A stretch of DNA of 64,000 bases from Stenocarpella maydis (lineage: Eukaryota; Ascomycota; Sordariomycetes; Diaporthales; Diaporthaceae), in assembly GCA_002270565.1 (NCBI GenBank), contig NQMI01000012.1, positions 449,921 to 513,920 on the forward strand, given 5' to 3'. Below are positions 24,574-35,798 of this stretch, one piece after another. Positions within the stretch are counted from its first letter, which is position 1. Each line of letters begins with the position of its first letter. The notes under the pieces were generated by a model. It did no database searches, was not told the DNA's origin, and saw only the letters and a program-made list of their open reading frames with translations. A program made the position numbers and the translations under genes.

Positions 24574-25370
24574 TGCCCCAGCCGCTCCACGAGCACGGAA
24601 TGCGACTGGGTGTGCGTGAGCCTGGGAGTGTACGACCGTGTCTTGTCGTGGAATGCAGAATGTGACTTCACGTCATGTCTGTCTGGACTGGTCAGGAGGC
24701 GGGCTGTTGATGGACGTTTACGCGGCCGAGTCGTTCGGGTCGCAGGACCGAGGCAGGGAGAGCAAGAGGAGGCATCAATGACCAGCACAGACCGAGTTCG
24801 CAGAAGCCAAGCTTGGAAGAAGCCAGGTGCACGGCTTAATACCCCCAGGCGTCCGAAGGTTATGGAGATTTAGATTGGAACCACGTTGCCACTCGGAGCG
24901 GGAGATGGGATGAATTGGGAAGGGGGGGCAGCTACTATGTATATTCCGGTCGAGATGATTTCGAGGGCCAGGCCAGCCCGGCTCAAAGACAGCCCGTCCC
25001 TGCTCCATTGGCAGCCTGGCCGATGCCGATTAGCCGCCTGCCCCAGCCCCACAGGACCCTGCTCGCCTTTGCACCTCGGAACCCTGTAAGTCCACTGCAG
25101 ATCAGTCCCAGTGTGGGGTTCAGCAGAAGAGCTTGCCTTGACAGCCTGACAGCCCAAGCGAATATGGTGAAATCTCCAATCGGATTCAGAACGCCAATGT
25201 CGAGAAAATTTGGAGCTTGACCAAACCAAGAGAAAGAAACAAAAAAAACCCCCCCCCCAAAAAAAAACAAAAAAACTTTATGGATTAAAAGCCACCACAC
25301 TTCCTACCCGGCACACCTTGTGTGTTCATTTATCTCCTGTGAAGAAGAGGATAAAACAACACAGTCCAAC
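24574..25370. other. Divergent promoter, glycosyltransferase and SYO1
   Basis: About 800 bp without a recognised gene. Homopolymer-rich just upstream of SYO1 (A and C runs at about 25240-25275). Confidence 0.5.
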
Positions 25371-27443
25371 ATGGGCAAATCACGGAGAAACAGGGCTCAT
25401 GCCCATCGCGCAGACCCCATATCCGCAGCCATAAAGCCGGTCAAGGCTCCAACCGACCCAGAACTTGCTGCGCTCAGAGAGAAGAGAATCCTTCCCGTCA
25501 TAAAGGACCTGCGAAGCGTTGACCCCAGCGCTCGGTCAGCAGCAGCCGCCGCCGTCGCCAACATTGTCCAGGATCCAAAGTGCCGCAAGCTTCTCCTCCG
25601 GGAGCAGATCGTCCCAATCGTACTCACCGAGACCCTGACCGATGCAAGCCTCGACAGCAGGGCTGCTGGCTGGGAGATCCTGCGTGTAATTGCCTCCGAG
25701 GAAGAGAGCGATTTCTGCGTTCACCTGTTCCGGCTCGATGCACTGTCTGCCATGGAGCATGCTGCCAAGAATGTTAGTATCCCACTTACTCGGAGACCTC
25801 TTTTGCCTTGGCTGTTATCTGACTATTTCCAGGTGGTTCAGACAGTCGGAGACTCATCTTTCGCCAAGACGCCCAAGGCCCAGCAGCAGGTCATGTGGAA
25901 TATCACCACAGCCCTCATTGCCTTGATCAATGCCCTGGCGACTGCACGGGATGAGATTCTAGATGCCATAGCCTCTAACCGTCAGATCCTCCCCTTTCTG
26001 TGCTTCATTGTCACCCACGCGTCCACTCCATACGAGACCTCCACCGAAGTCCTCAGCTGTCTGATGTCGCTCTCCGAGGACAATCTCAAAGTATCGCAGC
26101 TCGTGCTCGCCGATCCATCAAGTTGTTTCAGGGCCCTAACAAAGTTCAAACAAGGCACTGACATCAAGTCAATGTACTCATGTGGTGTTCTTCACAACAT
26201 CTACTCGTCGCTCGAGTGGCATGATGGAAGCCCAGGCCAGGATGGCGCCACAGATGCACAGCTTGTCCCGAGCTTATCTCATGTTCTGGAGCGGACGAGA
26301 CAAGACCCCAAGACGAATCAAATCGGCGGGACTTCTCCCGAGGCTGTCTTACTCGCACTGGAAATCCTGGCCTCTATCGCCACGGATTTGCAGGGGACTG
26401 TGGCGAAGGGTAACAAGGACAAGGAAGAGTGGAACGGGATCGAGGACGACGAGGCAATGGAAGAAGACGGTGACGACGAAGCAAAGCAACAAGGAGACTC
26501 CGCAGATCCCATGGAAGCTGACGGAGCCGAGGGCGAAGAAGACGACGAGATGGCTGAGGACGCCATGGAGGCAGACCTGGATCTCGTTACGGGAGGGGAT
26601 AACAATGCCGAGGACGACGCTGGGGTCGACGACTTACCGACGCTCAAGGAGTTCATGACAAAAGCGGTACCACAAATCATCCGCATGGCCAACCTGGCAC
26701 CTGCATCCGACGAGGCCGTGGCGATTCAGAGTGAGGCATTCTCGGCGCTGAACAACATATCTTGGACGCTGTCTTGTTTCGACTACTCGGAGGCTGGCAA
26801 TGCCGGTATTCTGAAGGCCTGGACGCCGGCAGCCAAGCGGGTGTGGTCCAATGTCATTGCCCCCGTCCTCGCGACCGACACAGCGGATATCTCCCTGGCT
26901 TCCCTCGTCACAAGCATCGCATGGGCCATCTCGCGCACTCTGCAAGGCTCGACGCCTCTCGTTGGCGACGAGCAGCGTAAGTTCATCGCTCTCTACAAAG
27001 CCTCCAAGGGCTTGCCCGCGAAACCCGAGGACCAAGCCAGCCAAGAAGAAGCCGACCCGTTCCAAGCCCTCGGAGTCAAGTGTGTCGGCGTCCTGGGCCA
27101 GCTGGCCCAGGATCCCGCACCAATCAGCCTTAACCGCGAGGTCGGCATCTTCTTGATCACCATCCTCAACGGGCTGCCTGACACGCCAGCGGCGGACGCG
27201 GTCGAGGCGCTGAATCAAGTCATGGATATCTACGGAGACGAGACCCACGCATGTGACAAGGAAGTTTTCTGGAAGGACAGCTTCTTGAAGCACCTCGAGG
27301 AGATCCTCCCTAAGGCCAAGGCTGTGGCAAAGATGATTGACAAGAGGGGCGCAACGGCCGAGCTGAGATTCCGGGCCGATGAGGCGGTTCTCAACCTGGG
27401 CCGCTTCATCCAGTATAAGAAGAAAAACCCGCCGAAACCTTGA
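25371..27443 (+). CDS. SYO1: SYO1-like symportin, ARM/HEAT-repeat ribosomal protein import adaptor
   Basis: Syo1 carries ribosomal proteins Rpl5 and Rpl11 together into the nucleus with importin Kap104 and delivers them with 5S RNA to pre-60S particles. Exons 25371-25772 and 25833-27443 give 670 residues. The 60 nt intron (donor GTTAGT, CTGAC branch site, acceptor CCAG) is a multiple of three, so the unspliced frame also stays open and would add 20 residues that break helix packing. The N-terminus MGKSRRNRAHAHRADPIS is a basic import-signal-like tail; the rest is alpha-helical repeat. A long acidic loop rich in Asp/Glu (about residues 350-415), typical of Syo1, separates two repeat blocks, and the C-terminus is basic. 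The ATG at 25371 (CCAACATGG) suits a fungal start. The gene lies beside DNAJC8-like and DBP10 genes. Confidence 0.87.
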   Translation: MGKSRRNRAHAHRADPISAAIKPVKAPTDPELAALREKRILPVIKDLRSVDPSARSAAAAAVANIVQDPKCRKLLLREQIVPIVLTETLTDASLDSRAAGWEILRVIASEEESDFCVHLFRLDALSAMEHAAKNVSIPLTRRPLLPWLLSDYFQVVQTVGDSSFAKTPKAQQQVMWNITTALIALINALATARDEILDAIASNRQILPFLCFIVTHASTPYETSTEVLSCLMSLSEDNLKVSQLVLADPSSCFRALTKFKQGTDIKSMYSCGVLHNIYSSLEWHDGSPGQDGATDAQLVPSLSHVLERTRQDPKTNQIGGTSPEAVLLALEILASIATDLQGTVAKGNKDKEEWNGIEDDEAMEEDGDDEAKQQGDSADPMEADGAEGEEDDEMAEDAMEADLDLVTGGDNNAEDDAGVDDLPTLKEFMTKAVPQIIRMANLAPASDEAVAIQSEAFSALNNISWTLSCFDYSEAGNAGILKAWTPAAKRVWSNVIAPVLATDTADISLASLVTSIAWAISRTLQGSTPLVGDEQRKFIALYKASKGLPAKPEDQASQEEADPFQALGVKCVGVLGQLAQDPAPISLNREVGIFLITILNGLPDTPAADAVEALNQVMDIYGDETHACDKEVFWKDSFLKHLEEILPKAKAVAKMIDKRGATAELRFRADEAVLNLGRFIQYKKKNPPKP

Positions 27444-27876
27444 CAGGAGAGAAGGTATCATTCACGGTGGAGAAATCGCACGCGGGGGCACGGTTCAGGA
27501 CGATCCTGCTGATCACTCACCTGCGTTCCCGGGCAGTATGGGGGCTCGGGTGGTAGCCCAGGAGGCGAACTATCCCATCGTTGGTCAGCAAGACGCAAGC
27601 GGTGCCTATCTAGGCACTGAGGACGGATCGTGCAAACCTCGGTTGAAACGATGTGATTCATGAGTAAGTAGCAAAAAGATAAGACAATCCCTGGCAGAAT
27701 ACCAGCATCTGGCTGTGTCGCAATCCGCAAGACCGGAGTTTGTCTCTCTCAAAGAAAAAAGAGGAAGCGTCGTTAAAGAAAGGAACCGAATCTGTATCTG
27801 TGCCTGTCATGATGGAAGCCACGCCGTGTCCTGTAAGCAATACACCGCTATGCCACATAGAGCGTCATGAGACCGT
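27444..27876. terminator. Convergent 3' region of SYO1 and the J-protein gene
   Basis: 433 bp between the two stop codons with no coding signal; it must contain both polyadenylation regions. No sharp motif was identified. Confidence 0.45.
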
Positions 27877-28617
27877 TTACCCGATTGGCTTCATCTTCTT
27901 CTTCTTCTTCTTGGACGGTTCGCCGGCACCACCCGTCTTGCCCCTCTGGAACTGCCTCCACGAGTCGATGCGCACCTCCCTGGTGGCCTCCCAGTCCTGC
28001 TCGTGCTGCCTCTTGCGCTTGCGCTCGTCCAGCTCCTCGTCCTCGCGGCGCTGCTGCCGGCCCTCTTCCTGCATCTGGCCCTTCATCTGGCGCCGCCGCC
28101 GCTGCTCGTTGTCGATGAGCACCCGCACCGTCTTCTCGGCCCACTTGCGGTGGAACTCGGCGTCCGGCTCCTTCACCTCCGGCGAGTCCACCGTCCACTT
28201 GTTCTCACGGATCAGCAGCATGCGCGCGTCCGCGATCGCCTCGTCCAGCTGCGCGCGGTGCTTCTCGTCCATGAGTTCCGTCTGGGCCTTCTTGAGCCGG
28301 TCGAAGGCGTCCGGGGCCCGCGGGTTCTTGGTCTTGTCCGGGTGGATGAGCAGTGATTTCTTGCGGTACGTGTTCTTGATGTCCGACTCTGGCACGCCGG
28401 GCTTGAGATCTAGCACTGCATACGCGTCGAGCCGGAAGGCTTTGAGGATGCGATCAATTTCGGCATCCTGTAGGGGTGGGAAGAGTTGGATGTTAGCCGG
28501 TCTGCCTGCGACGTCTAAGATCTCGAGGTGACTTGCCTTCTCCCACTCCTTGCCCTCGGCGTCGAGGATGTCCAAGGCATCTCTGTCATCAACAGGCTGT
28601 TCATCTGTGGATGCCAT
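27877..28617 (-). CDS. DNAJC8/Spf31-like J-domain protein
   Basis: Homologue of human DNAJC8 and fission yeast Spf31, a nuclear J protein found with spliceosomes that recruits Hsp70. Exons 28617-28537 and 28467-27877 give 223 residues. The J domain (about residues 28-105) includes RLDAYAVLDLKPGVPESDIK and the HPD motif in LLIHPDKTKNP. The C-terminal half is a charged helix ending in a poly-Lys segment (about KKKKKKMKPIG), a likely nuclear localisation signal. The intron is notable: its donor is GCAAGT, a GC-AG splice site, with acceptor CTACAG; at 69 nt it leaves the frame open, so retention would insert 23 residues between KEWEK and DAEIDRIL, where homologues are contiguous. It shares a 365 bp divergent promoter with DBP10. 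Confidence 0.9.
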   Translation of the reverse strand: MASTDEQPVDDRDALDILDAEGKEWEKASHLEILDVAGRPANIQLFPPLQDAEIDRILKAFRLDAYAVLDLKPGVPESDIKNTYRKKSLLIHPDKTKNPRAPDAFDRLKKAQTELMDEKHRAQLDEAIADARMLLIRENKWTVDSPEVKEPDAEFHRKWAEKTVRVLIDNEQRRRRQMKGQMQEEGRQQRREDEELDERKRKRQHEQDWEATREVRIDSWRQFQRGKTGGAGEPSKKKKKKMKPIG

Positions 28618-28982
28618 CTTGGCTTCTAGCTTTTGAGCTTCTTACCGGGTTAGATTGGTCAGGGGGGAAGACTGGCGCAAGTCAAGCTGAAGCCATCTTG
28701 AGATGTGGTTGTCGAGTGCCACAGCCAGCAGGGGTCTGCTGCAGGAAGCGGCAACGCCTAGTTTGGCTAGTTGCAGTAAGTACCCTGGTACCTTGAAGTG
28801 GGTAAGCCCCACCACCGCACTATACATATGTACCTAGGTAGTGTCGACTGCTAAGACTGCCAGAGTCTTTATCGATAAACTCATGCCTTGCCAAAATTTC
28901 GAGGATTCTTGACATTAGGAAGAACTCCCGTGTACTATGTAATAACAACCTTTCTGACCTATTCTCCCTATCACTCCCCAGT
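28618..28982. promoter_or_regulatory. Shared divergent promoter, J-protein gene and DBP10
   Basis: 365 bp separating start codons of two head-to-head genes with RNA-related roles. No TATA box is evident; no specific operator was identified. Confidence 0.5.
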
Positions 28983-31779
28983 ATGCCTCGCACCGCATCG
29001 CCGGCGCCTTCAGATGGCGAGGTCGACATCTTTGACTCGCTGTACACTGACGAGGTAAACCAAAAGCCGCAGGCGCCTGCGAACGCAAACTTCGATTTCC
29101 TCGACGATGCGAACGAAGACGACGGCGACGAGGCTTTCATCGCCCTCAAGCAGGCGGCCTCATATCGTAAAGCTGCAAACCAGACCAAAGGCATCGGCCA
29201 GAAAGGAGGCGGTTTCCAGTCAATGGGTACGAACAGCTTGCGCGCGAGATGTGGTGGCTGGTCGAGCCCTACTGACATGAAGCAGGATTGAATGCAAAGC
29301 TTCTCTCGGCTATCCTCCGCAAAGGTTTCAAGCAGGCGACTCCGATTCAGCGCAAGGCGATCCCGCTTATACTTCAACGAAGAGACGTGGTGGGCATGGC
29401 AAGGACAGGATCCGGCAAGACGGCGGCTTTCGTGATACCCATGGTCGAGAGGTTGAAGGCGCACAGTGCTCAGGTGGGCGCACGAGCCCTGATCATGTCC
29501 CCGTCTCGAGAACTTGCGCTACAGACACTCAAGGTGGTGAAGGAGTTTGCAAAAGGCACGGATCTGAAGTGTGTCTTGCTTGTGGGCGGTGACAGCCTGG
29601 AGGACCAATTCGCCTCCATGACGACCAACCCGGACATCATAATCGCAACGCCCGGCCGATTCCTGCATCTCAAGGTGGAGATGTCCCTGAATCTGTCCTC
29701 GATCAAGTATGTCGTCTTCGACGAGGCGGATCGATTGTTCGAGATGGGTTTCGGAACACAGCTCGCAGAGATTCTGCATGCTCTGCCACCTTCAAGGCAG
29801 ACACTGCTATTCTCCGCAACGCTCCCTGCGTCTCTTGTTGAATTCGCCCGCGCTGGCCTGCAAGATCCGAGCTTGGTGAGACTGGACGCGGAAACTAAGA
29901 TTTCACCAAGGCTGGAAAGCGCATTCTTCTCTGTAAAGGCCGCAGAGAAGGAGGCTGCCTTGCTTCACATTCTACACGACGTTATCAAGGTTCCGACTGG
30001 TGAACCGGAGGGTCCTCCACAAGACTCGGACCGAACTTCAAAGAAGAGGAAGCGTGGCCAGGATGAGTCCACGCAGGATAAGCCGACGGAACACTCGACG
30101 ATCGTTTTTGTGGCTACCAAGCATCATGTCGAGTACGTGGCCGCACTTTTGCGCGAGCAGGGATTCGCAGTGTCGTACGTATATGGATCGTTAGATCAAA
30201 CTGCGCGAAAAATCCACGTCGACAATTTCCGCCGAGGGAAGACAAACATACTCGTGGTTACGGACGTTGCGGCGCGTGGCGTCGATATCCCAGTGTTGGC
30301 AAATGTCATCAACTACGACTTCCCTCCTCAGCCCAAGGTTTTTGTTCATCGGGTTGGGCGAACTGCTCGAGCGGACAAGGAGGGTTGGAGTTACAGCATC
30401 ATGCAAGACTCGGATGCCCCCTACTTGATTGACCTGCAATTGTTCCTGGGAAGGAAGCTGATCCTGGGCCGAGAGGGTGGTAATTCGCCATCATACAAGA
30501 CAGATATGGTGGTTGGCGCTCTGCAGCGTGCAGAGATAGAGACGCAAGTCGAGTGGCTGAACAAGCTCCTGAAACAAAACGAGGACATCAAAGCACTGCG
30601 GAGCGTTGCGGCCAAAGCAGAGAAGCTCTACATGAGGACGAGGAATCCGGCATCAAGTCAGAGCGCAAAGAGAGCAAAAGAGGCTGTGGTGTCGAATGGG
30701 TGGAACCAACTGCACCCACTGTTTGGGGAGGTCGACGATGAGATGGAGAACGCTCGCAATGCTATGCTGGCCAGGATCAGTAAATGGACTCCAAAAGAGA
30801 CGATTTTTGAGATCAATATGGGCAAGAAGACCGCTACTAATCCAGGAGCAGAAGTCATGCGGAAGCTCCGGGCAACCATTGTGCCCAAGAACCGAGTAGA
30901 GAAGAAGAATGACGACGCGGAGGCGACAACCGAGGAGGCTTACATGGCCCATGTGCCAGCAGGCGGGGCCGAAGGAGACAGCGATGAGAGTGACGAATCG
31001 GAAGATGGCGACGACTCTGTATCTGAAGGCAGTGAGGAAGAGGACGCCTTCAATCATGATGTGGTTTACCCCACTGACGAGAAGACCGCAACCAACAATA
31101 AGAAGAGATCCTACAAGGACTCCGAATTCTTCATGTCTTACACGCCACGCACAATCAATGCAAACGAAGAAAAGGGCTACAGCGTCAACAACGGCGGGGC
31201 ATCCTTTGTACAGGCTGCGCGTGATGTGACAATGGACCTGAACAACGATGAGGGGGCCAAATCGTTCGGCGAGCCAGCCAGGGCCAAGATGCGCTGGGAC
31301 AAGAAGCAAAGCAAGTACGTGTCGACGGCCAACGACGCGGACGGGTCCAAGGGCGCCAAGACGCGCATGATCCGCGGCGAGTCGGGCGTCAAGATCGCCG
31401 CGTCGTTCCAGTCGGGCCGCTTCGACCGCTGGCGCCGTGAGCACCGCCTGGGCCGGCTGCCCGGCGTGGGCGAGATGGAGAAGAGCGGGCTGGCGCGGCT
31501 GGCGCACGACGCCGCGCCCGGCAGCGCGACGGTCCCGGCGGCCGCCACTTCAAGCACAAGCAGGAGAAGGCGCCCAAGGAGGCGGACAAGTACCGCGACG
31601 ACTACCTCGAGCGCAAGAAGAGGGTCGCCGAGGCCAAGGAGAAGAGGATCGGCAAGTTCAAGGACGGCGCGGGCAGCAGGCGCGAGATCAAGAGCAAGGA
31701 CGACATCAAGAAGGCGCGCAGGATCGAGGCGCTCAAGAAGGCCAAGAACGCCCGGCCGTCGAGGGGCGGCAAGAGGTAG
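28983..31779 (+). CDS. DBP10: DBP10 DEAD-box RNA helicase, with a one-base frame break near the 3' end
   Basis: ATP-dependent RNA helicase of the nucleolus required for 60S subunit assembly. Exon 1 is 28983-29226, intron 59 nt, exon 2 from 29286. Helicase motifs in order: Q motif [17 protein letters not shown], motif I ARTGSGKT, Ia [44 protein letters not shown]. The DBP10CT region follows ([19 protein letters not shown] and [13 protein letters not shown]). The open frame then runs into an Arg/Ser-rich nonsense stretch past 31533; the conserved basic tail ([20 protein letters not shown], ending ARPSRGGKR at TAG 31777-31779) is in the +1 frame, so one base appears to be missing near 31530-31540. 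No intron fits there. I read this as a sequencing deletion in a very GC-rich patch, or a recent frameshift. Expected length is about 912 residues. Confidence 0.9.
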
Positions 31780-32453
31780 TAGGGGGCGGGCGGGTGCTGC
31801 TGATGTTGGGGGGTTATGGCCGCAGCGTGAATCAAATCGTTCCTCGTCTCGTCAATGTTCTCTGTACTGCGTGCGACACAATCTTCTTTTGGTAGATTCC
31901 CCGGCCCATCTAGGGTTTCAAAGAAAATCAAATCAAGTCAGACAAGGAGCAATGCTGGAGCACGGTTCTCTTGAAACATAGTAGCACATACAACCTTTAC
32001 TTGAAAATAAATAAATACACAGACAACAGCCCTCACAGCCACCTCCTATACTTCTGGCTTTACTGGCACATTTGGCTCCCAACACAAGGGATAGATAGAC
32101 TTGTGCTGCTTACCTGCTGCTTGCTGGGTTATTACGAAGTAGCAGAGGCTCTATATTTACACTGGGAAAGCTCGGTTTAGCGATTAGTTTGGAGGATTTC
32201 TTGTTTTGGTTTTTTTATGGTTTTTTTTCCCTTCCTCTTTTGGCCAACGGATATTAAGGCTTTCTCAGCCCCCAAGCCTTCCCATTGTGCACCATATCCC
32301 TTCTGGTGCCTATCCTATCTGGCATATCCCTCAACAATACGTCCTCGCCCCTATCAGCGTCCTGAAAACCAAATTCGGCCATGGAGCCTTATACTCGTCC
32401 ACCTTGTAGAAGAATCAAACCAAAAATTGTATGTATGAAGCAACCAAAAATTG

Positions 32454-32498
<45 letters not shown>

Positions 32499-32876
32499 CC
32501 AACCGCTGAGTGAACAGTGAGAAGTGGAATGTCATGGGTACAAAGAGCTCACCGAGCCCTTATACCCCAAAGTATAAGGTCGAAGAGAACGTAGTGTCGT
32601 GAAGATGGGAAAGGATAATTGCTGCCCTCCAACGCCTGGTATATGGTCGTTCATTGCGATTGCTCTCAACTGTCGCGCTCCGCCGTCAGTGGTATAGACT
32701 TCGCTTCCGAAACGTGCCGCAATTTCTTCAAGTCTGGTTTTTTTAGGCAATCAGATGTGTAGAGCCGGGTGCTGAGCGCATTATTGTATACAATTTATAT
32801 CGACACAAGTACAAGTTTTTCGATTTTGCATGCGTGCCGCCGCGGTTTGGCACGCATGGCGTCCTCGAGGGGACAT
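31780..32876. other. Convergent spacer, DBP10 and Ca2+/H+ antiporter
   Basis: About 1.1 kb without a gene. Carries a 44-base A homopolymer at 32454-32497. Contains both 3' UTRs. Confidence 0.5.
32454..32497. repeat. Poly(A) homopolymer of 44 bases
   Basis: Uninterrupted A tract downstream of DBP10. No target duplication or retroelement body is seen next to it, so it is recorded as a simple repeat. Confidence 0.95.
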
Positions 32877-34758
32877 CTACGCCGCGTTGCGGGCGGGGTA
32901 GTCTAGATATTGTTAGCCCCGAGTAGTTTCGCAGAAGGATATCTTGAGACTCACACCACGAGCAGACCGCAATGATGACATAAAGACACATCAAGAGCAT
33001 TCCTTCCAGCCAGTGGCTCTTTCCGTCGCCGATTAGGTAGTTGACCAAGAGTACTGACACGAACAGTACCGCAACCTGGAACACGTCGAAGCTTAGGCCC
33101 ATTTCCTCAATACCCATGCCCCATCCGACAATAACGAGGAGGGGAATGATGAACAGTGCGACCTGCATGCTCGAGCCGACGGCGACTCCAATGGCGAGAT
33201 CCATCTTGTCCTTGATAGCGACCGTGACGGCAGTGGCGTGCTCAGCTGCGTTTCCGACAATGGGAAGCAGGATCAGGCCCAGGAACTCCTCGCTGATGCC
33301 GCCCTGGGTCGTCACATAGTTGATGCTGTCAACCAGGAACTCAGCACAGAAGGCAATGAGCACCGTTGAGCCAATCAGGGTGCCCATGGCGACGGGGAAA
33401 GACAGCTGGGGTTCCTCCTCGTCGTCCTCGTCGTCGTCGTGGCTGGGGTCCGCGTTGAGCATCTTCTGGAGCATCTTGTTGTTGCTGCCGCTCTCCCCGT
33501 TGTGGCCAGGCATACCGACGAGCCCCGCCGGGCCGATCAGTCCCTTCTTGATTGCGGCAGGGCCTAGGTCGTTCTTCTTAGGCCGCATGGGCACCTTCTG
33601 GCTCTCCTCGGAAAAGACCGAATGGTGTGTCTTGAGCTGGAAGTACAGGTAGCCGGCGTAAACAAACAGCAGGATGACCGATGTACCTCTGGAAAGCGCG
33701 GCTGTCGACGAGGTCGGGAGGGTGGTTTCCTTATCGAAGACTGTGGGGATGATGATACCGGCAATGGCGAGGGCCAGCAGACTGGCGGCGGTCTGGGCGA
33801 CTGTCATGTTGAAGAACTGCTCCTGCCTGCGGAGACCGCCAAAGAAGAAGCACATGCCCATGACAAGCAGCAGGTTGGACAGGATACTGCCGATGAGTGA
33901 CGTCTGTACGATGACAATCTCACCCTTGACAAGCGCCATGATGGCCACGATAAGCTCGACGGCGTTTCTTGGTGCGGTCAGCGCTTGCATATGGTAGTGG
34001 GAAGTGGCGACGTGTAGGACATACCCAAAAGAAGCGTTCATGAGACCACCAAGTGTCTCACCAGTGCGCAGGGCAATCTCCTCGGTAGCGAAGCCAAGCA
34101 GGGCTGCAAGGGGGATGATGGCGATGAAGTTGACGACAAAGATTGCGATGGGGTTCATGTTGGGGAGGGCACCCAGCACGATGCCCACGGGCGCGGCAAT
34201 CAGCAGCACGTTGACCCAGGAGCTCAACAGGGTGCGCTGGATCTGGTTGCCGACTGTGAAGGGCTCCTTGGGCTGGACATTCTTGAACAGGCGATGCTCC
34301 TTCTTCTTCTTTGGCTCGTCGGCAGGGTCGCGTTCGGGCGAGTCGACGTTCTCCTTCTCGAGTCTGGACCGGTTGCGGAGCTGGGCGCCGGTGTCGACGG
34401 CGGTAAAGTCTGAGCCGGGGGCCTGAGAGTTGCCAAAGGTCTCGCCGGAGCTATCGGGCCTCTCGGGCTCCCGGTCCGGGCCGGCAGGTTGTGCGTCGGC
34501 ATGCCTGGCTGTCGTCAGGTCTACGCTGTGGCCAAGGGCGGCGAATGCGCCGGTGGGGGCGGTCTGTGAATGCTCTATGGGCGAGCCTGCCTCGATGTCA
34601 TCATCGTCTGGGTTGAGACGCCTCTGGGCCTCGCCGTCCCACGTTTGACGGCGATCCTTGTTGTTCCAGATGTGACCAAAGGGGTTGAAACCGGCGTCGC
34701 TCCTGCTCACGGCATGTGCCTGGCGCTTGATCCGGAAGGCATTGACTGGGCGGTCCAT
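32877..34758 (-). CDS. Vacuolar Ca2+/H+ antiporter (CAX family, VCX1-like)
   Basis: Cation/proton exchanger that sequesters cytosolic Ca2+ in the vacuole. Exons 34758-34025, 33967-32955 and 32902-32877 give 590 residues. Intron 1 (57 nt, GTATGT donor, CTGAC branch site) is in frame and interrupts the first ion-binding helix; removing it restores ASFGNAVELIVAI, the canonical c-1 motif. Intron 2 removal yields the short ending SWYPARNAA. The first about 170 residues are hydrophilic and charged (the autoregulatory N-tail of CAX proteins), followed by about eleven helices; an acidic DDDEDDEEEP loop lies between the two halves, and the second ion site reads LPIVGNAAEHATA. Plant and yeast CAX proteins are controlled by the N-tail and calcineurin; that control is inferred here from family knowledge only. 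Confidence 0.92.
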
Positions 34759-35505
34759 GTTAGCACCGACTCAGTGTGGTGTACCCCGCCGGTGGGCCTC
34801 GTGAGACGGCGGTGTTTTGCAAGAGTACAAGGAGCGGGTGCCACGCTCACGCTGTGTTACAACGGGTGCAGACGACAGCCGCAGGCAGGGGGGGGGGAGA
34901 AAAGGTCAAGGGAGGGTGTGGTATTGATAGTGATGGTTGGGTTCCAAGGAGAGGCAGAGGATTGGTTCAATTGGGCATGGTACGATGGAGCAGGGAACCA
35001 ACGGGTTCGGAAAGGTAAGCGAAAGGGGGACAGACACCAAGGGGATAGATATGACGCCAGGCGACCGCGGACGGGGTTGCACAGATATGTACGGAGGGAG
35101 TACAATGGTGTACAAATGAGGGCAAATGTAGTGCAGGGTGAACCGAGCAGCCAGTGGGCCGTCGGTTGGGTAGGCGAAGGAAGGGGGGGTGGGGGGTTGG
35201 AGGGAGGGTAAGGCAGAGGACAAGGCAGAGGGCAAGGCAGAGGACAAGGCAAGGGACAGGAATGCAAGCCTCGGGAATGCAGAATTGCAAAGTGGAGGGG
35301 GAGGGGGAGAAGTGATCCCAAGTGCTGTATGGGGGAAAAAAAAAAGAAGAGACAGATAGCGCGCAGCGGGAGAGTCTGGTGCAGAGGCTTGCGGATTCAG
35401 AGCGAGGTCGAACGAAAATGGACCAAGAAGCAGACGAAGCAGGTCAGGCCGCTCTGCCTGGGTGGGGCAAAAAGAAGGAGGGAGGGAGAGGCGAGGGCCT
35501 AAGCG

Positions 35506-35548
35506 TGCGGTGCGGTGCGGTGCGGTGCAGTGCGGTGCGGTGCGGTGC
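35506..35548. repeat. GGTGC pentanucleotide repeat
   Basis: Eight tandem copies of GCGGT/GGTGC with one A substitution. Simple repeat in the antiporter upstream region. Confidence 0.9.
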
Positions 35549-35755
35549 CGCGCACAGGACATCTGGACAGTCAGACGAGCCCATGACGGACCACCTCCCC
35601 CCTGCCGGGCTGGCTTTGGCCTCGCTGCCACGCCATGCGATGCAATACAATGCAACGCGGTGCGACGGGTCTGGTCAGGTTGTCAGGGAAAAGGCGCTGC
35701 TTACACTTGAAGTCACTCATGACGGCAACCGATGACGACGGCGAGTCGTGGCAAG

Positions 35756-35756
<1 letters not shown>

Positions 35757-35798
<42 letters not shown>
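35757..35798. repeat. (GGCT)10 microsatellite
   Basis: Ten tandem GGCT units. Simple repeat. Confidence 0.95.

Noticed and set aside
26634..27461. 275-codon frame antisense to SYO1
   Set aside because: Shadow of the SYO1 coding frame; the sense strand has clear repeat-protein features.
30653..31507. 284-codon frame antisense to DBP10
   Set aside because: Overlaps the conserved DBP10 coding sequence entirely; no recognisable domain.
31540..31981. Arg/Ser-rich extension of the DBP10 open frame
   Set aside because: The conserved tail is in the +1 frame, so this extension is an artefact of the frame break.
35212..35260. CRISPR-like direct repeats (AAGGCAGAGGAC)
   Set aside because: Unit too short, no unique spacers, and the genome is fungal; simple tandem repeat.
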